From NCBI GenBank assembly GCA_045600225.1, contig JAZRXL010000026.1, positions 1 to 23,860 on the forward strand: a DNA stretch of 23,860 nucleotides. The letters are read 5' to 3'. Shown here piece after piece: positions 23,719-23,860 of the stretch. Both the position numbers and the translations under genes were made by a program. How positions within the stretch are numbered: position 1 is the stretch's first letter; each line of letters opens with the position of its first letter. Origin of the DNA: UBA1181 sp045600225 (GTDB lineage Bacteria > Bacteroidota > Bacteroidia > Bacteroidales > Paludibacteraceae). The notes under the pieces were generated by a model that worked only from the letters and a program-made list of their open reading frames with translations, was not told the DNA's origin and did no database searches.

Positions 23719-23860
23719 TTCACGGCTCTTTCATTTACCCCTATAATAAAGCGCACAACTCCCCCTACCCATGATTAATGGGGAACAGCGATTTTCAATC
23801 ATTTGAAACACAACAAGTTGACAATTCAAGAAAAGGCTATTTTTTTTCTATTTTAGGGTT
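23719..23860 (-). repeat. Right copy of ~140-bp inverted repeat framing the window
   Basis: The reverse complement matches 1-141 (about 94%). Here the three hairpin loops read ATTG, ATGA and TAATC against AATG, TTAT and TAATT in the left copy, while the stems are the same. The A-run has 8 rather than 6 A. As at the left end, the element sits directly beyond the terminator of a convergent gene end, with its gagccgtgaa edge towards the gene. Confidence 0.95.

Noticed and set aside
1..23860. The terminal inverted repeats as ends of one composite transposon or mobile island
   Set aside because: The interior holds rho, murA and tRNA genes and no transposase, integrase or plasmid gene. Dispersed repeats at the ends of an assembled segment explain it better.

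Overview
The window looks like a chromosomal segment of a Bacteroidota organism, probably order Bacteroidales. The evidence is AT-rich DNA, promoters of the TTTG-N19-21-TAnnTTTG type, A-rich leaders instead of Shine-Dalgarno sites, a Rho factor with a long charged N-terminal insertion, a DUF4290-murA gene pair, and secreted proteins ending in type IX secretion (T9SS) sorting domains. I cannot name a genus. No transposase, integrase, phage gene or CRISPR array is visible.

Layout. (1) Positions 1-141 and 23719-23860 are inverted copies of one repeat of about 140 bp that frames the whole window. (2) 142-4241 holds housekeeping genes: rho on the minus strand with a structured leader, then DUF4290 and murA on the plus strand. 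(3) 4424-4720 is a transcription unit of two identical tRNA-Asp(GTC) genes with its own promoter and terminator, on the minus strand. (4) 4791-5579 encodes a secreted alpha/beta-hydrolase-fold protein whose nucleophile serine position is aspartate. (5) Divergent promoters at 5639-5726 separate it from a tightly packed 11-gene plus-strand operon, 5833-19805. (6) 20168-23654 encodes a T9SS-exported GH5 endoglucanase with a CBM6-like module and a second, unrecognised secreted protein, each followed by a strong terminator hairpin.

The operon is the most interesting part. Its first seven genes resemble the aryl polyene/flexirubin type of fatty-acid-like pathway: a FabB-like ketosynthase, an acyl carrier protein, an ApeP-like hotdog dehydratase, a 4HBT thioesterase, a short FabA/FabZ-like dehydratase, an RND/MMPL exporter fused to a decayed methyltransferase domain, and a CrtI-like FAD oxidoreductase. 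Together they could build, unsaturate, release and move an acyl chain to the periplasmic side of the inner membrane. The last four genes are two tandem copies of a two-gene module: a polytopic membrane protein with a helical C-terminal domain, and a lipoprotein with a TolB/PD40-like beta-propeller and one CXXCH haem-attachment motif. Coupling an acyl/polyene pathway to a duplicated, membrane-anchored, probably haem-carrying propeller is the best candidate here for an undescribed system. The functional link is inferred from operon structure alone.

No ketoreductase, second ketosynthase/chain-length factor, ammonia lyase, acyl-ACP synthetase, LolA-like carrier or acyltransferase lies in the window, so those steps must be supplied elsewhere or the product is reduced in scope.
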